The notes: a model not told the origin generated them from the sequence alone. A stretch of 64,000 nucleotides of DNA from Dermatemys mawii (GCA_007922305.1 ML677364.1:17444260-17508259), one strand, 5' to 3'; positions 12,240-25,076 are shown, counted from the stretch's first letter. Translations and numbers: made by a program.

Positions 12240-12790
12240 TGTTGAGTCCCTGTCACAAGGCAGCTGCTCTTTATGGGGAATTAGGGCCTAGTCTGCCTGA
12301 GATTGCCTTATGAAGGCCCTATCTGGGGATAATTAACTGCCTCACATGGCTAATTAGTAAGCAGGCAGCTGGACCTAATAAAGGTTATTCAAGCTCAATT
12401 AGAGGGAAACTCCAAAGGGAGACAAGATGCTCGTGTGGAGAGGAGCTCCCAGAAGAGACCTGAGCAGGGAGCCTAGAAGGGTGAGTTCTCTGGGGAACCC
12501 ACCAGAATGGGAAGTCTGTGAGAGGAGAGCTGCAGTCAGCGGGCATCTAAGAGGGTCTGGTCTCAGCCAGAGGTCTCCCAGAGACTGCCCTGGCAAGGAT
12601 CAGCTGCTGTCCTAGAGAAAAGTTGCAGTGGTTGGACCTCCGTGGACCTCTGAATCCAGAGAAGGGTCTTACTGAAGTAGTGGCAGTGGGCCCAATAACA
12701 GGAGCAGAGACAGTCTTGGGGGGAAGAGCCCGTCTGGAAACAAGCCCTGCACTCAGGTAGGGAGTAGAAGGGCTAGGAACGACTTAGCCA
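12240..12790 (+). mobile_element. LTR-like repeat
   Basis: The block begins near TGTCACAAGGCAGCTGC and runs through CAGCTGGACCTAATAAAGG and GAGAGGAGAGCTGCAGTCAG. An internal AATAAAG, purine-rich text and lack of coding sense fit a solo LTR-type repeat. Ends and target duplication were not fixed. Confidence 0.4.
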
Positions 12791-13009
12791 CCCAAATGAG
12801 ATGCTGAAGTGAAAGTTTTGTTTATATTCTGTTTTGGCTTTTCAGTTAGGAAATGAGACTCTCCACGGGGAGTTGCTCTTTAGCATCTAATGGCCTGTTT
12901 CATCTTGCTGATACTTAAGGGGATGGGAAAATCTACTAAGGGTCACCTGTAACCCTATGCCTACCTCAAGGGGGCACACCAGGTAAGCCTGGTATGATGC
13001 CAGTCCCCA

Positions 13010-13140
13010 TGTCACAAATTAGGAAACCGAAGTACAGAGAAGTTAATAACTTTGCAAAGTCATGCTGTAAGCCATTGGCAGAGCTGGGAACAGAGCCAGG
13101 TCTCTGGTCTCATGGACTGATGTCATAATCACAGGGTAAT
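13010..13140 (+). repeat. MIR-like SINE fragment
   Basis: Diverged core: TTAGGAAACCGAAGTACAGAG, then GGCAGAGCTGGGAACAGAGCC and AGGTCTCTGGTCTC. Forward direction. Confidence 0.6.
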
Positions 13141-14701
13141 CTTTCCTCCCTGTATGAGTGTCTCTGCTCTGAATTAATTTAACTAGAATAACTATTTTAT
13201 CCCAGTTGATAGAAAGAGGTATGCAATAGTTTGTTTCTCTGCATTTGTTTTGGAGATAAAACTGCAGGGACAACTTCAGTTTCTGAGCAGACTTTATTTC
13301 TGTTGTTGGTGTCTGCTTTGGGTAATTATCTCCATTTGAAACACCAGTAAATTTTCATCACTGGACACTGTTTATTTAAGAGACAAAAGAAAAACAAATA
13401 TGTATGTGATATTATTTAACATTTACAGACCAGGTATAAAGGTTTATTTAGTACAGAAATAAAATTTTGAGCCTATTCCTATGAAAAGAGAGACACCATC
13501 CATTTGGCGCACAGTTATGGTCAGTTATGGTGTGTATCTCCCAACAGCATGCGGGTGGAGCAAATTTGTTTTCTGATTGTGCCAGCTTTGATCTCCATGT
13601 GGGTGATACTTCAGTTTTCTTAGTGCTAAGGTATCAGTCACAGAATGGTTGAAACACCGCAGGAGTGGAGTAGCTGGAAAAGCCACCCTGCCTGTTATGG
13701 AGTGTTTAAGTGGTTGCTACATTATCAGACTTGTCTGTAATAGACCACCTTGGCTTCCAGCAAGCCACTAGAATTGATGGCAATGGCTGTGCTAACAGTT
13801 GTGCCTCTCTGCTGCTGGAATAAATCAAGCTGGCTAAGTGAATGTTGAGTTTAAATATACATTCTTTTAATATCCGTTTAAAATAAATGCATAAAATTAC
13901 AGTATATCGTACAGCCATACGCACACCATATTCTACAATAACACTAAAATATATCAAAAGGAAGAAATATGTGCTTAATAGATTTAAAACTATGCAATGT
14001 GAATGTGTGAAAATAGACTGAATGTATCATTCTTCCAGGGTGCCCAAGTTTCCAGTTCAAGGACAGTGTTGGCAAGTTACCAAGATCTTCAGGCCAACTA
14101 TAGTTGCATGTAAATTTCCGTGATCTCAAACATACATGTACTCAGTCATAGTCTAGCTACTTTTACTCTTGATATATTAACAGAAATTGGTTGCTGGATA
14201 AAAACCTGTCATTGTGTTTTGTTCTCCCCCTTCAGTTTAGGAAAAGAGCAATCGTGAGTCATGGCTTTGGGTCTCATGATCTCCCCTTCCCATGCTGTGC
14301 AATGAACATTTCCCTCTTATAACTGCTGCATGAAGCATTAAATACCTCAACCTCTCATGGCAGTGAGGCTAGAGTGCCTCTTGCTGGTGTCATCATCCTG
14401 AGTGCATTTTTAAGTTGGGCGAAATAGGAATCCTTTTTTTGGACTGTCAGTGACTTTAGCTGGTGTCCTACAAAGAGAGCTTGTTTTGAATGGAACTGTC
14501 AAGTACAGTGTACAGCAATGAACTGTGCAGTTTCAGAAGCAACCTGATTCCGAATGATGTGGATAAAAAATGTGACAGATAGATGTAGTCATTTAATATA
14601 GTGCATTTGAGCTGCCTGCAGCATGAGAACAGGTCTCAATATGCAAATTTCAGTTTGTTTTATTATTTAACAATTCTCCCTTTGTCCTTTTAATTTGTAT
14701 A

Positions 14702-14707
14702 TTTATT
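14702..14707 (-). promoter_or_regulatory. Candidate poly(A) signal of the FNDC9-like gene
   Basis: TTTATT on the + strand reads AATAAA on the gene's strand, about 320 bases past its stop codon. A second AATAAA lies at 14659-14664. Both are plausible 3' ends; neither is proven. Confidence 0.4.
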
Positions 14708-15025
14708 TTGGTTTCCCGTTTTGGAATAAACCTTATTCTCTGCCTCCAAAACAAAAATCATGAATACCCTTGGATTTCTATGCTGTATGCTTGATAATAG
14801 TTTCTTAATCAAATCAAGAGAATACTTAGTTCTAAACCTTAATATTGAGAACCTTCCAGCTGTATATGTGATGGTGGGAGGGGCAGTTGTGGTTAAGAAT
14901 GTTGATGAGAGTGCATCAGCAATAATTAAACACCACAAATACAAACCGTAGAAGGTATAGAACTCGGTGGGTTAAAATATTTCATACATGAGGCACAGAT
15001 AATCTGTGCAGTGGTGTTTACCAAA

Positions 15026-15694
15026 TTAAAATGGCCCAGCTCTCATCGGCACTAATTCCTGGCTTTTGGAAGTTTGCATGCTAGGCTCCTTATAAGTTAA
15101 GGGATTTTCTATTATAGTAGCCAGTTGGATACCTTCTGCATTCTTACCCTCAACATTTTGGACTGATTTTCCTTGCGTGTTAAACTGCTCTGGGGTATGT
15201 GACTTGTTTATTGTCCAGGCCTTCCCCTTGTCCTGTTCTGAGGTCATGTTTTGTCCTTCTACACGTTCTCGTCTCTTCCGGTACCATATATGCAGGCAGC
15301 CATAAAGGAGGATCCCGGCAATGATGAGAAGCAGAATACTACTAGTTAGCCAGATACCCAGGGCCAGTTCTTTTTTTTTGTTGCTTGCAGATGCTGGATC
15401 TTCTTCTAATGTGTGAAAAATTCTGCACTGGTCGCTGGAGGGGTTTGCCGATTGGCAGGTTACACACAGTATGTAGGTGGTTAGTGGAGTTAGGTTTTCG
15501 ATAACAAATGAAGACCGACTAGCAGGCACTCGCTCTTCTTTCTGAAAATTTTTTCTTGAGTAACCTGACAGCATGTTGTTCCGGTTGGGATGATACATAA
15601 TGCTATAAAAACTGTCAGCACAAATGGCCATGGTTGGCCAAATTACCATTGCTGTGCTTCCTGTTATATTTTGTATTGTTACTCCCATTGTCAT
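15026..15694 (-). CDS. FNDC9-like protein: one FN3 domain plus one TM segment, nested in CYFIP1
   Basis: The 222-codon frame closely matches the size of human FNDC9 (about 224 residues). Residues 1-97 form a fibronectin III domain with the conserved Trp at 19, the FYSIMYHPN and SGYSRKNF strands and Tyr in the LTPLTTYILCV strand; FNDC9 has very similar text (YHIMYRPNWNS, EEKVP, FHTL). Residues 110-133 are a hydrophobic membrane segment followed by the basic stop-transfer YRKRRER; the remaining 80 residues are a polar cytoplasmic tail. No signal peptide is seen, as in FNDC9. The first ATG (15694) was chosen; the next in-frame ATG (15688) has a better Kozak context (ACAATGG). An acceptor just upstream implies a non-coding 5' exon. 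In human, FNDC9 lies antisense inside CYFIP2; here the host is clearly CYFIP1, so a paralog is inferred. Its molecular function is unknown. Confidence 0.85.
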   Translation of the reverse strand: MTMGVTIQNITGSTAMVIWPTMAICADSFYSIMYHPNRNNMLSGYSRKNFQKEERVPASRSSFVIENLTPLTTYILCVTCQSANPSSDQCRIFHTLEEDPASASNKKKELALGIWLTSSILLLIIAGILLYGCLHIWYRKRRERVEGQNMTSEQDKGKAWTINKSHTPEQFNTQGKSVQNVEGKNAEGIQLATIIENPLTYKEPSMQTSKSQELVPMRAGPF

Positions 15695-15724
15695 GCCACT
15701 CAATATGTTTTCACAACCGTCTCC

Positions 15725-15740
15725 CTGCAAGAAAGGAAGA
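15725..15740 (-). other. Splice acceptor before the FNDC9-like coding exon
   Basis: On the minus strand CTTTCTTGCAG precedes GGAGACGG, 33 bases before the chosen ATG. The pyrimidine tract is short but typical. It suggests that the coding exon is spliced to an upstream 5' UTR exon at a higher coordinate, which I could not locate. Confidence 0.55.
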
Positions 15741-16121
15741 TTATAGTTGCAGTCCCAGTAAAATAAGGAGATGTCCCAGAAGCTTCACCACGGAGAAAAA
15801 CTATGTGGTTCTTAAACATCAGTGTTCTGTAATTTAGAAAATTAATTTATTAGGAAACAATGCTTTTTATTTTTCTATGGGCATTTTTAAATGAAATAGT
15901 CTGATTGGTCTGAATCTATAAGCAAAGAGAATCTTTGGCACTTGTATTTGTTTGAAAAATAAATTATAGCGTATTTGTAAACCTTTCCAGTTGCAGAAAT
16001 GTTTGGTATTATTTTGTAAGTAATTGAGTATTGCAATCCTAAGGAATCAGCAGTCAGACAATACACCAGGGGGAGTGAAATTACCCATCATTTAAAAACT
16101 TCTGTTTTTTAAGAGAGAAAC

Positions 16122-16220
16122 TTTCAAAAGGGGCATAATGAGCATAAAGCACTAAACTCCTATACACTTCCAGTGGGAGTTGGGTGCCTAACTCCCCTTT
16201 GTGCCTTTTGAAAGTCTTTT
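16122..16220. repeat. Short palindromic interspersed repeat
   Basis: GAAACTTTCAAAAGGGGCA on the left pairs with TGTGCCTTTTGAAAGTC on the right, and the centre (CACTTCCAGTGGGAGTTGGGTG) continues the symmetry. Related fragments occur near 11818 and 17570. Probably a MITE. Confidence 0.55.
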
Positions 16221-19200
16221 CCTAACTTGGTTGCAGTGTAAAAACTAAACAGTCAGAATTTTTAATGGACACCTGAGGTAGTACATGTCTCTTGACATGA
16301 GAGATCATGGAACAGTTTTTTTGTTAATTGAATAAATTTTAAATATCTTTAACAGAAAAGGGAACACGATATTCAACTTTGATAGTATAGAGTCACAGAG
16401 GCATAAATATTGAACACTTTTGGAGAACTAGTCAAAACCTCAAACTTCTCTTGAATCATAGATGATTACATTAAGAGATTATAAGGTTTCACTTTCAAGA
16501 ACAATCTAGCTATAGATATCTGCCTCACACCATTCCAAAAAATACATGCACAAGCAATCTATTGACAGTTCAATGAGCCTTTGTTTTGAGTTTTTAAGTC
16601 TGTTTTTATTTTTTTCCTCTAGGCTTATCTATTAACTACCTAGTATTTTCCTGCATTCTAACCAATCTAAGAAATACCGGTTTTTGTGAATGCAGGCTAC
16701 TTCTATTAATTAGCATGGAGGCAGGCAAAAATTTCCAAATGTTTTCCTCCTTTGTTTACCCATAGATTTTGATTTTAACTGGTCACCATATTATTAAAAA
16801 CCAGAACAGAGCATGAGCCTGTCTGTAGGCAATCCGTTCTTCTGATCCCCTTTTTCTAAAAATTCTCTATCTGTTACACTTCCCTACTCCCTGTATTCTC
16901 TCCCCTTCCTGCTGGTATGGGCTTACATCTGTATCCATTCCTTAAGGATCAGCTGCATCAACAGTATATTAATAACATCTGAAACACAGTTAGTAGTCTT
17001 GGTTCTGGACAGCCCTGCTGAGCTTGTTCCTACTACTCTATTCTAAGTGTGATAGAACTATCATGGCAAGCAACATTTAGGCTGCCTTTATAGTCATGCG
17101 AAAACAGCTAAACTACCAGCCCAGACATGGAAGCTAGCATCAAAAGGTGAGACACAGGTTGCATCCTGCGTACTTGCTGGGGGTAATCATCTTTGTATAG
17201 TAAAAATAATTAATCCTGATAACGCTGTAAATGAAGAAATTGTAACTAATAGAAATGTCTGTCCTGAACTGTATTTACATCATCTCCTCTCAGGCTAGTA
17301 CTTTACATACTGGAAAAAAAAGATCTGTTTCCATTAATAATTTAACAGAAATTTCTGGTTTTCATAACCAAAATAAAATACTGTGCAGTATAAGAAGCAG
17401 CAAATACTTTTTAAGAAGAAGATATGTTAAAAAGCGTTGAGGAAATTGTGATGTGTTACTTTTCAAAGTTAGCTAGTTCATCCCATCTTAGCAGACCATC
17501 AGAATTTTACATTTCTGTAAAGCAGTTTAACTTTTTGTTTTTGTTCAGAGAGATATTTTCTGAGGGTAAAATTTTCAAAAGCGTCTTGGCAACTTAGGAA
17601 TCATTCCCCTTGACTTAAGTACCTGAGTACACTGCTGGTTGTAGCACACTAGCACAATTGAGCTAGCACGAGTCTGTGTACCCAGACTGAGAATCACATC
17701 TCCCAGCTGCAGTGTAGACATATACTAAACACTTAAGAGTTTTTGAAATGTCTATGCTAAATTACTAGCATAAATGACAATGGCAATGATTATGAAATAA
17801 ACTATTAGTGATTTCACTACAGTGCGAACATATTTCATATTGTGGATGTAATGTATTCTGTCTCTTGACTAAATAACAATTTAGTATTGGAAAATTTCTG
17901 AGAATGAAAGTTTATAAAATTCGGACATAGTAGATATTCTGAAGTTTATATGACTTCTTTCTTTTTTTTTATGTTGGAAAAACATCTGGAAAAATTGCCC
18001 ATCTGAGGATCACATTAAAATAACTGTACCTTATGCACTGCTATTCATATGTGGAAACATATTTCTCAGAATTGTCAGTTGCAAGTTTGTGTATTTTGCT
18101 TAACTGGGAAGAATATGAGGAATATGCTCGTCTACAATACAGCAATAAATATATTTTAAAGATATAATGCCAACACACCCATCTAAATTATATAGACAGT
18201 TCTAAAAAATAACAAAAACAAAACGACCCACCCCTCGATAATGTAGGTTCCCTTCTTTCTAACTGCCATAAAATACAGGCAATGAAACAGCTGCATCAAT
18301 TTCAAAGAAATGAGTTTGCCGTTGAATGAACTCATTGAATAAACAGATTGGGGTACACCAGACTAAAGTGGTTTTCATAATACTAAACTTGACCATCCAT
18401 CTAAGTCCCTTAGGTATCAATACTGTGGTCTACACTATAATATCAGAGCATCTATTTGCTCTTGAGAGTCCCATATCAAGTTTTAGTTAATTACATTTTA
18501 AGTAAAAATATTTTTTTTAAATATTGCCTGATTGTATTTAGAATCCATCGTCTGATCCACAGAGCTATTTGAGTAGAATTCTGGGTTTTTATTTTTTTTT
18601 TAAATGTAATCACAATATTTTGTTTTGTTACCAAGCATTAATTACATTTTACTCTTTAGAGGTAACATACATAACATAACATTGCTGGCATCTTAATGTT
18701 TGAAAAATTAACTTGGTATTTTATGCATTATAAAATCTTTACTGACCTTCACTTCCTGATATAAATCCTTAGAATAAGATTTTCTGATGGAGAGATTGCA
18801 AAAATGAAAAATTAGATTTTCTGTGTCCTTTTGTGTAGGTGATTTCCTTCATGATCTGTACTTGCCAGTTTTCTCTCTGATTCTCTGGACTAAATTCTCA
18901 TTGCTTGATACTTGCAGTTCTATTCTCCAGGGATTCTAGTGATACTGTTTCTTTCTCTTCTACTTAAATTCATACATGAACACATCTTGTCTAAGTAGCC
19001 TGTTGCCTAGGTTTTCAAAGAACATGCAGGAAAAAAAAGATATTCATTCTCACTTGCTACCTCTTGGACAATATACTGTATGAGCACTCCAATTACATGC
19101 TGCTCTGTATGTACCTAGTCTTGCTTCAGTGGTGCTGTGAGTGAATAAAGCTAGCACTTCAGTGACATCAGCAGAACAGGAGGTTTTTTGGGTTTGTTTT

Positions 19201-21058
19201 TTTTTAGTGAAGGAGGGGGAGAAGCAATAGCTTAAAAAAGGCTAGCTTCTTCCAGTGATTAATGAGGACTTTGCTGTTTCAGGTTGCTGCTTTAGTCTTT
19301 TTGTATTCCTCTGCAATACTTTTTTTTAATAATCCCTTGTCACAGTTTTATAATATGCCTCCAATCCAGCATTTACCGGTGGATTGTTCCAAGCTGCTTT
19401 ACATGTTTGATGTAAAATGTCCGAACATTCTTGGGGAAATATGGTATTTTTGTAGGCTGGCTATTTCTGATTCTTCTTCCTGTTTTTTTGCAGAATATTT
19501 TAGTGCCTGCTTTTCCATAACTGTTTTCTGTCTTGAAGTATGCAGTTGTACCCTTTCTCCTCACTCTAAACATTTTGTAGAAAAATAAAATACTCTGCAA
19601 TTTGATAAAGTAAAATAGTCTCTACACTGGGATATTCTGTAGTGCAGATATTTTTGTTACTCAGAGTCTATGAAGTTGTGTAAACCCCAAGAACAAATGA
19701 ATGCAACAATTAAAATCATTGCTGTGAAATATAAAGCTTCTGCTTTTAGGGATAATTTTTGGTATAGTATCCAGTATACTGAAGCATTCATCGCTGTTTG
19801 ATTGTTAAAGTCTGCTGTTTAATGTTTTATGAAACATTTGGGAAAATTAACTTCATCAGTATCAATAGGCAACAAACTTGTAGACCAGGGTTGCTCCATA
19901 ACAGACCTGTCTATTATCAGCTAAAGGCTGAAATAGAAGAGAGAGAGAGGATATTCCATCAACTGTTTTCTTACTTTAAAGTTTGAGTCATCTTCTGTCA
20001 AGCATTATTTTAACAATCATAAAGGGGGAACCCATTCTGGCAAGGACGCAGCAAATCAAGAAAATAGCCCAGGCACCAAGCTGCTACGGCAAGCCAGCTA
20101 CACTTGAAATAAGAGCATAAATCAGGAATAACGTGGTAGTAAAATTAAATATTTTTGTAATCATTCATCAAGCTTTACCAGCATCATTCCCATTTGATTT
20201 CTCAGTCCCTACCTCTGCATGTGTTTGTGCAGTTTTGCATTTAATACTCAATTGTAATTTTGGGCTCTCTGCCAGCCAGTGTTAATTTAGAATTCAGTAT
20301 TTCAATCAGCTGTGATCTAAAACCAGGATTTTTAGCTTCTTCCAAAGCGGTGTCCTGTATGGATTCTGATAATCTGCCAAACATCTGTCGCAGTTTGAGT
20401 TCACAAAAAGAATGGCTAAATAATTTGAGAAAATATCGCCCGCCCACCCCGCATCCAATAATTATAAATATGTAATCTATAACAGGTGTCAATAGTTGTA
20501 ATTTAAAATATGATAGAGGGACATATTTCACTGTGTAATCTGTTCACTTTAGCGTAGACAGTTCCCTGAGCAGAAGAAATGTAATAACCCTAAAAATAAA
20601 GTGAAGGGAAATTTCTGGATCTCCAGAGTACAAAAATACTTGGCTGGTTGTAACTCCTTTTTGGTAATAGTTAGCTGAAATAATGCTAACTTGTTGGATA
20701 TTTTCTGTGCATATTTTATAGTAAATATAAAGTTGCTCAGATCAGAGTCGGGAAAAGGGAAAGTTAAGGTTCCAACACCAACATTTAACGTGGCCATGTT
20801 ATTTCTTACATGTTTTATAACATATACGTTTACAACAGCTGCATGTTTTTAAATGCTGACAAGTAACTCCTTTTTTTTTTTTAAAGTACACAGTTGTTCA
20901 AAAGTTATGGAATGCAGCTGCCTGCTTATAAGTTTAGTTTCCAAGTGTCCTCATAAAAGAGCATATTATAAAAATCAAGCCTTGACTGGCAAAGGCATGA
21001 ATAACTATGGTGGGATCCATATTGGAGAAGGGTCACGCTCTTTTCCCTAGATACATTC

Positions 21059-21298
21059 TAGGAACGTGTCTGCATTATGAGGACTATACCTGCACAGCTA
21101 TGGCCTTGTAGCTATGCCAGCATAACCCCATAGTGTAGATGCAGCCTGCCCCAACAGATGTTGGTATAGCAACACTACCTCCCTAGGCGATAAGAGCATC
21201 TATACTAGAGGTGGGGTACATATAGCTACTATGCTCATGGGTGTGAATTTTTCACACCCCATTATAAGTGTGAAATTATAAGTGTATACCAGGCCTTG
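21059..21298. repeat. MITE-like inverted repeat
   Basis: GGAACGTGTCTGCATTATG on the left is roughly complementary to AAGTGTATACCAGGCCTT on the right, and the interior TAGTGTAGATGCAGCC resembles the same terminal word. Ends are diverged and no target duplication was fixed. Confidence 0.4.
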
Positions 21299-21939
21299 GT
21301 CACAGCTGCTTTCTGAGCTGTCCGGGATTTAATAGTACAATTGGCTTGCACTCATGTCTTACAAACAATCTATTCTGAGGAGAAGCAAAGGGGATCCAAC
21401 AGAGCCTGCAGAAACAAAAGATGGGCAAGCTCCTGTGGACGAAGGAACCAATATTATCTCTGCCACTTCCTGTGATTGCTTTTCCCCATGCTACAAATAT
21501 TACTCCTCTCATATAGGTGGAATTTGACAGCTAGCTCTCATCCAAGCCCTGATGTGAGTTAGAAATCATCTTCCAGATTCTCAGAGGGTATAAGTCCACA
21601 TAGTTCTATTGACTGAGATGAAAAATACACTGGTAGAGAACAGCTAAGGATCTTGTCTTGTATATTAATTGACAAAAGACTTTCTGTCAGTCTGTGTCAC
21701 AATACCAGATTATTTTTGTCCATTTATAGATATTAGGAGCTCAAATGGGAACATTTATCAATTAGTTGTAGTGATCACTAAGCTTAGAAATCTGGTTTTA
21801 CATACTTGAGCCTTCAGAATGTTACATGAGACATCATAAAATGGAAACCGTAACAGTTTCTATTGATTTTCCCCCAAAATGTTCTGAAAGTGAAACTACA
21901 ATACCAGGATATGTTCCAGTTATGTTTGGTAATCCAGAT

Positions 21940-22306
21940 CAGTGGCTCTCAGCCTTTCCAGACTACTGTACTCCTTTCATTTGTCTGATTTATCTTGTGC
22001 ATCCCCAAGTTTCACTTCATTATAAAAAACTACTTGCTTACAAAATCAGACATAAAAATACAAATGTGTCACAGCACATTACTGAAAAATTGCTTATATT
22101 CTCATTTTTACCATATAGTTATAAAATTAATAAATTGGAATATAAATATTGTACTTATATGTCAGTGTATAATGTATAGAGCTGTTTACATTTCAATTTA
22201 TGTAGCCTGTTGTAAAACTGGGCAAATGTCTAGATGAGTTGTTGTACCCCCTGGAAGATCTCTGCATACCTCCACAGTTACGTGTACCCCTGGTTGAGAA
22301 CCACTG
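21940..22306. mobile_element. hAT-type MITE (367 bp)
   Basis: Left CAGTGGCTCTCAGCC and right GGTTGAGAACCACTG are inverted repeats typical of a hAT MITE family, with a second inner copy of the end motif (GTACTCC / GTACCCC). The flanking 8-mers have diverged and no clear target duplication remains. ORFs across the interior are AT-rich chance frames. Confidence 0.75.
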
Positions 22307-22559
22307 AGAGATTGGCGTGAGCCACTTTTGTGCCCTTTTAACATGGTGTAGTCATAAAATTGAAGGAGGAATTTTAGTGGTAGTATAAATAGTAACTAGA
22401 AGATATCCAGTCATCAACAATTAGCGTTTAATACATTCAACTTATTAAGGAACATTATAGTTAGTCATGTCTTCTGTTTTAAAAGGAAGCTTTGCAACTC
22501 ATATATTAGAGCTAAAGAGGCAACGTTCTGTCTTCTGTATAATTTACTATGCTTAAAAA

Positions 22560-23195
22560 TAGTGCTGTCAAATGATTTAAAAATAGTTGTGATTAATCAC
22601 AGTTTTAATCACACTATTAAGTAATAATAGACTACCAATTTAAATTCAGCATGGAAACACATTCTGTTGAATGGTTGTTGAAGCATACAAATGTTTAGCA
22701 TATATATATTTTGCAACCCAGACTACAACAGTGCCGTGCAAACACCTGTACTCACTTTCAGGTGACATTGTAAAAAGAAGCAGGCAGCGTTATCTCCCAT
22801 AAATGTAAACAAACTTGTTTGCCTTAGCGATTTACTGAACAAGAAGTAGGACTGAGTGGACTTGTAGGCTCTAATGTTTTACATTGTTTTATTTTTGAAT
22901 GCAGTTATGTAAAACAAAATAATTCTACATTTGGAGATTGCACGTCAGTACTTGTATGAGGTAAATTTAAAAATGCAGTTTCTTTTGGTTATCTTTTTTA
23001 CAGTGCAAATTTTGATAATATAAAATGACTACTGTACACTCTGTATTCTGTGTTGTAATTGAAATCATTATACTTGAAAATATAGAAAAACATTCAAAAA
23101 TATTTATAATAAATATACATTGGTATTCTGTTATTAACCATGCTATTAAAACTGTTTTTTGTCTAGTTTTTGTTTCGTGTTAATTGACAGCCCTA
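22560..23195. mobile_element. hAT-type element (636 bp), 110 bp before an exon
   Basis: Ends TAGTGCTGTCAAATGATT and TTAATTGACAGCCCTA are inverted repeats. Flanks 22552-22559 CTTAAAAA and 23196-23203 CTTACAAA agree at 7 of 8 bases. The right end lies only 110 bases upstream of the 23306 exon, close to where its branch point must be. Confidence 0.82.
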
Positions 23196-23263
23196 CTTAC
23201 AAATATTTCACAAAAAGTAATGTACATTGTATCCAATGAGAGATTGCTATGAAAGTGCAGTGA

Positions 23264-23455
<192 letters not shown>

Positions 23456-23757
23456 TAACAAATTCTCTTTCTTTCTCTCCCAGATTGCTTCTAATGGAGG
23501 GGAAATGTTTTATGTGCAGTGGAAAGTACATCTAAATATAAGTATGATGCATTTAGCCTATTAAACTTGTTCAGACAACTATAAAATGTGTGAGGAAGAA
23601 ATGGAAACCTTTTTAAAAAGCTACATTAGCTAACTTGTCCATGGAAGCATAAGCCAGCTATTAACTTTTTCCTGACTTTTATGAGATTCCCATTAGTTCA
23701 CTAAACTAAAAATTGCTGTTAACTTGTAATTACAGTTAAGGACCTCAAAAAAAGATA

Positions 23758-25076
23758 TTCCCGAGGGAATTCTGTGCCAAAAAAAATTTCTGCACACAAT
23801 GTTTTAAAATTCCACAAAATTCTGCATATTTTATTTATCAATAAATAAATGTTGAGTTTCTACTGTGGCAATGGAGAGCCAAGGCCATTGGCTGTATGGA
23901 GGTGGGAGATCACCCTGCAGCACCCCCCCACCCCACCCTCCGGACACAGACTCGGAGATGAGGCTGCACCCAACCCTGACACAGTGCAAGGGTCAGGCAT
24001 GCCCCACAACACCCTGGGGCCCTGCCCCTCCATGATAAGCACACAGAGATAGCAAGCAAGATGGGTATAGTCTTGCATGTGCGCCCAGCTTTGGCCTCTG
24101 ATCCAGGAGTGGGGCAGGCAGGCTCAGTCCAGCAAGATCCTTGTTGTGTGTGTGGGGTGGTGGTGATGGTAAATCCAGGTGTGGGATGAAAGGGTTCTGT
24201 GGGGGGGTGGTCCAGATGTTGGGGGAAATCTGGAGGCACGGGCTCGTTTGGGGGTTCCAGATGCAGGGGGAATGGGACTCTGCATGGGGGTCCTAGTGAA
24301 GGTGATGTGAGGCTCAGCAGTGAGGGTCTGGGCTTATGGGGATGGGCTTATGTGTGTGGGAGGGTTAGTGGGTGGGTCTGGGTGCTGGTGGAGTGGGGCT
24401 TGGTGAGATGGAGATCTGAGTGCAGCTGGTTGGGGCTCAGTGGTGTGAGGGTCTGGATACAGGGCAGAGAGGTGGGACTTGTCGTGGTGAGGGTTCAAGT
24501 GGGTGGACTGAGCGGGAGATGGTCTGTGTGCAGGGTGAGGAATCCAGATGCAAAGGGGAGGGACTTGGGGGAGGTCCGGTTGCAGAGGATGAGACTCAGT
24601 AGGTGTCGGGGGCTCGGTACAGGGTGCTGGGTGAAGCTCAGCAGGGAGTCTGGTTATGGGTGGGTTTAGATGTATGGGTGTTGGATGGATGGGTGATCAG
24701 TTCCCCACACAGTGCCTCCCTCCGTCCCACAGCTGAGGAGCAATGGGGACAGGAAGTGGGTGGGATGTGAGGAACTTCCTGCAACTAGGAGAGGTTTCTG
24801 GGCTTGGGTCTGATCCAGCCCCAGCCACTCCTTGCAGGGGAAGAGGAAGTCCCATCCTGCCCAGCCCAGCCAGGATTAGCAGCTGATTTACCTCTCTGCC
24901 GGCTACCCTAGGTGCCCGTAATGATTTGCCCATGCTGCTGGGGAGGGCTGCATGACTGCTTTTGTGGCTTTCCTTTGCTTCCACATTAGAAAGTCGCTTT
25001 TCTGCGGGGAAGCAAAGAAATCTGTGGAGGACATGAATTTTGCATGCGTGAAATGATGCAGAATTCTCCCAGGAAT
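23758..25076. mobile_element. 1.3-kb terminal-inverted-repeat element with G-rich interior
   Basis: ATTCCCGAGGGAATTCTG on the left pairs with CAGAATTCTCCCAGGAAT on the right. The interior switches from AT-rich to a 600-base G-rich plus strand (24150-24700) with loosely repeated GGGTCTGG and GTGGGGCT words. Several ORFs here follow the skewed composition. I recall similar ends from turtle repeats; the superfamily is not settled. Confidence 0.6.

Noticed and set aside
14690..14944. 84-codon minus ORF just past the FNDC9-like stop
   Set aside because: Lies in the likely 3' UTR, has no domain, and overlaps candidate poly(A) signals.
15026..15694. Assigning the nested gene to FNDC9 itself and the host to CYFIP2
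   Set aside because: CYFIP1-specific residues in six exons and the convergent NIPA2 gene fix the host as CYFIP1. FNDC9 is therefore used only as the nearest relative.
24199..24669. 156-codon + strand ORF, Gly/Trp/Val-rich
   Set aside because: Skewed G-rich repeat; the protein is low complexity with no start context or domain.
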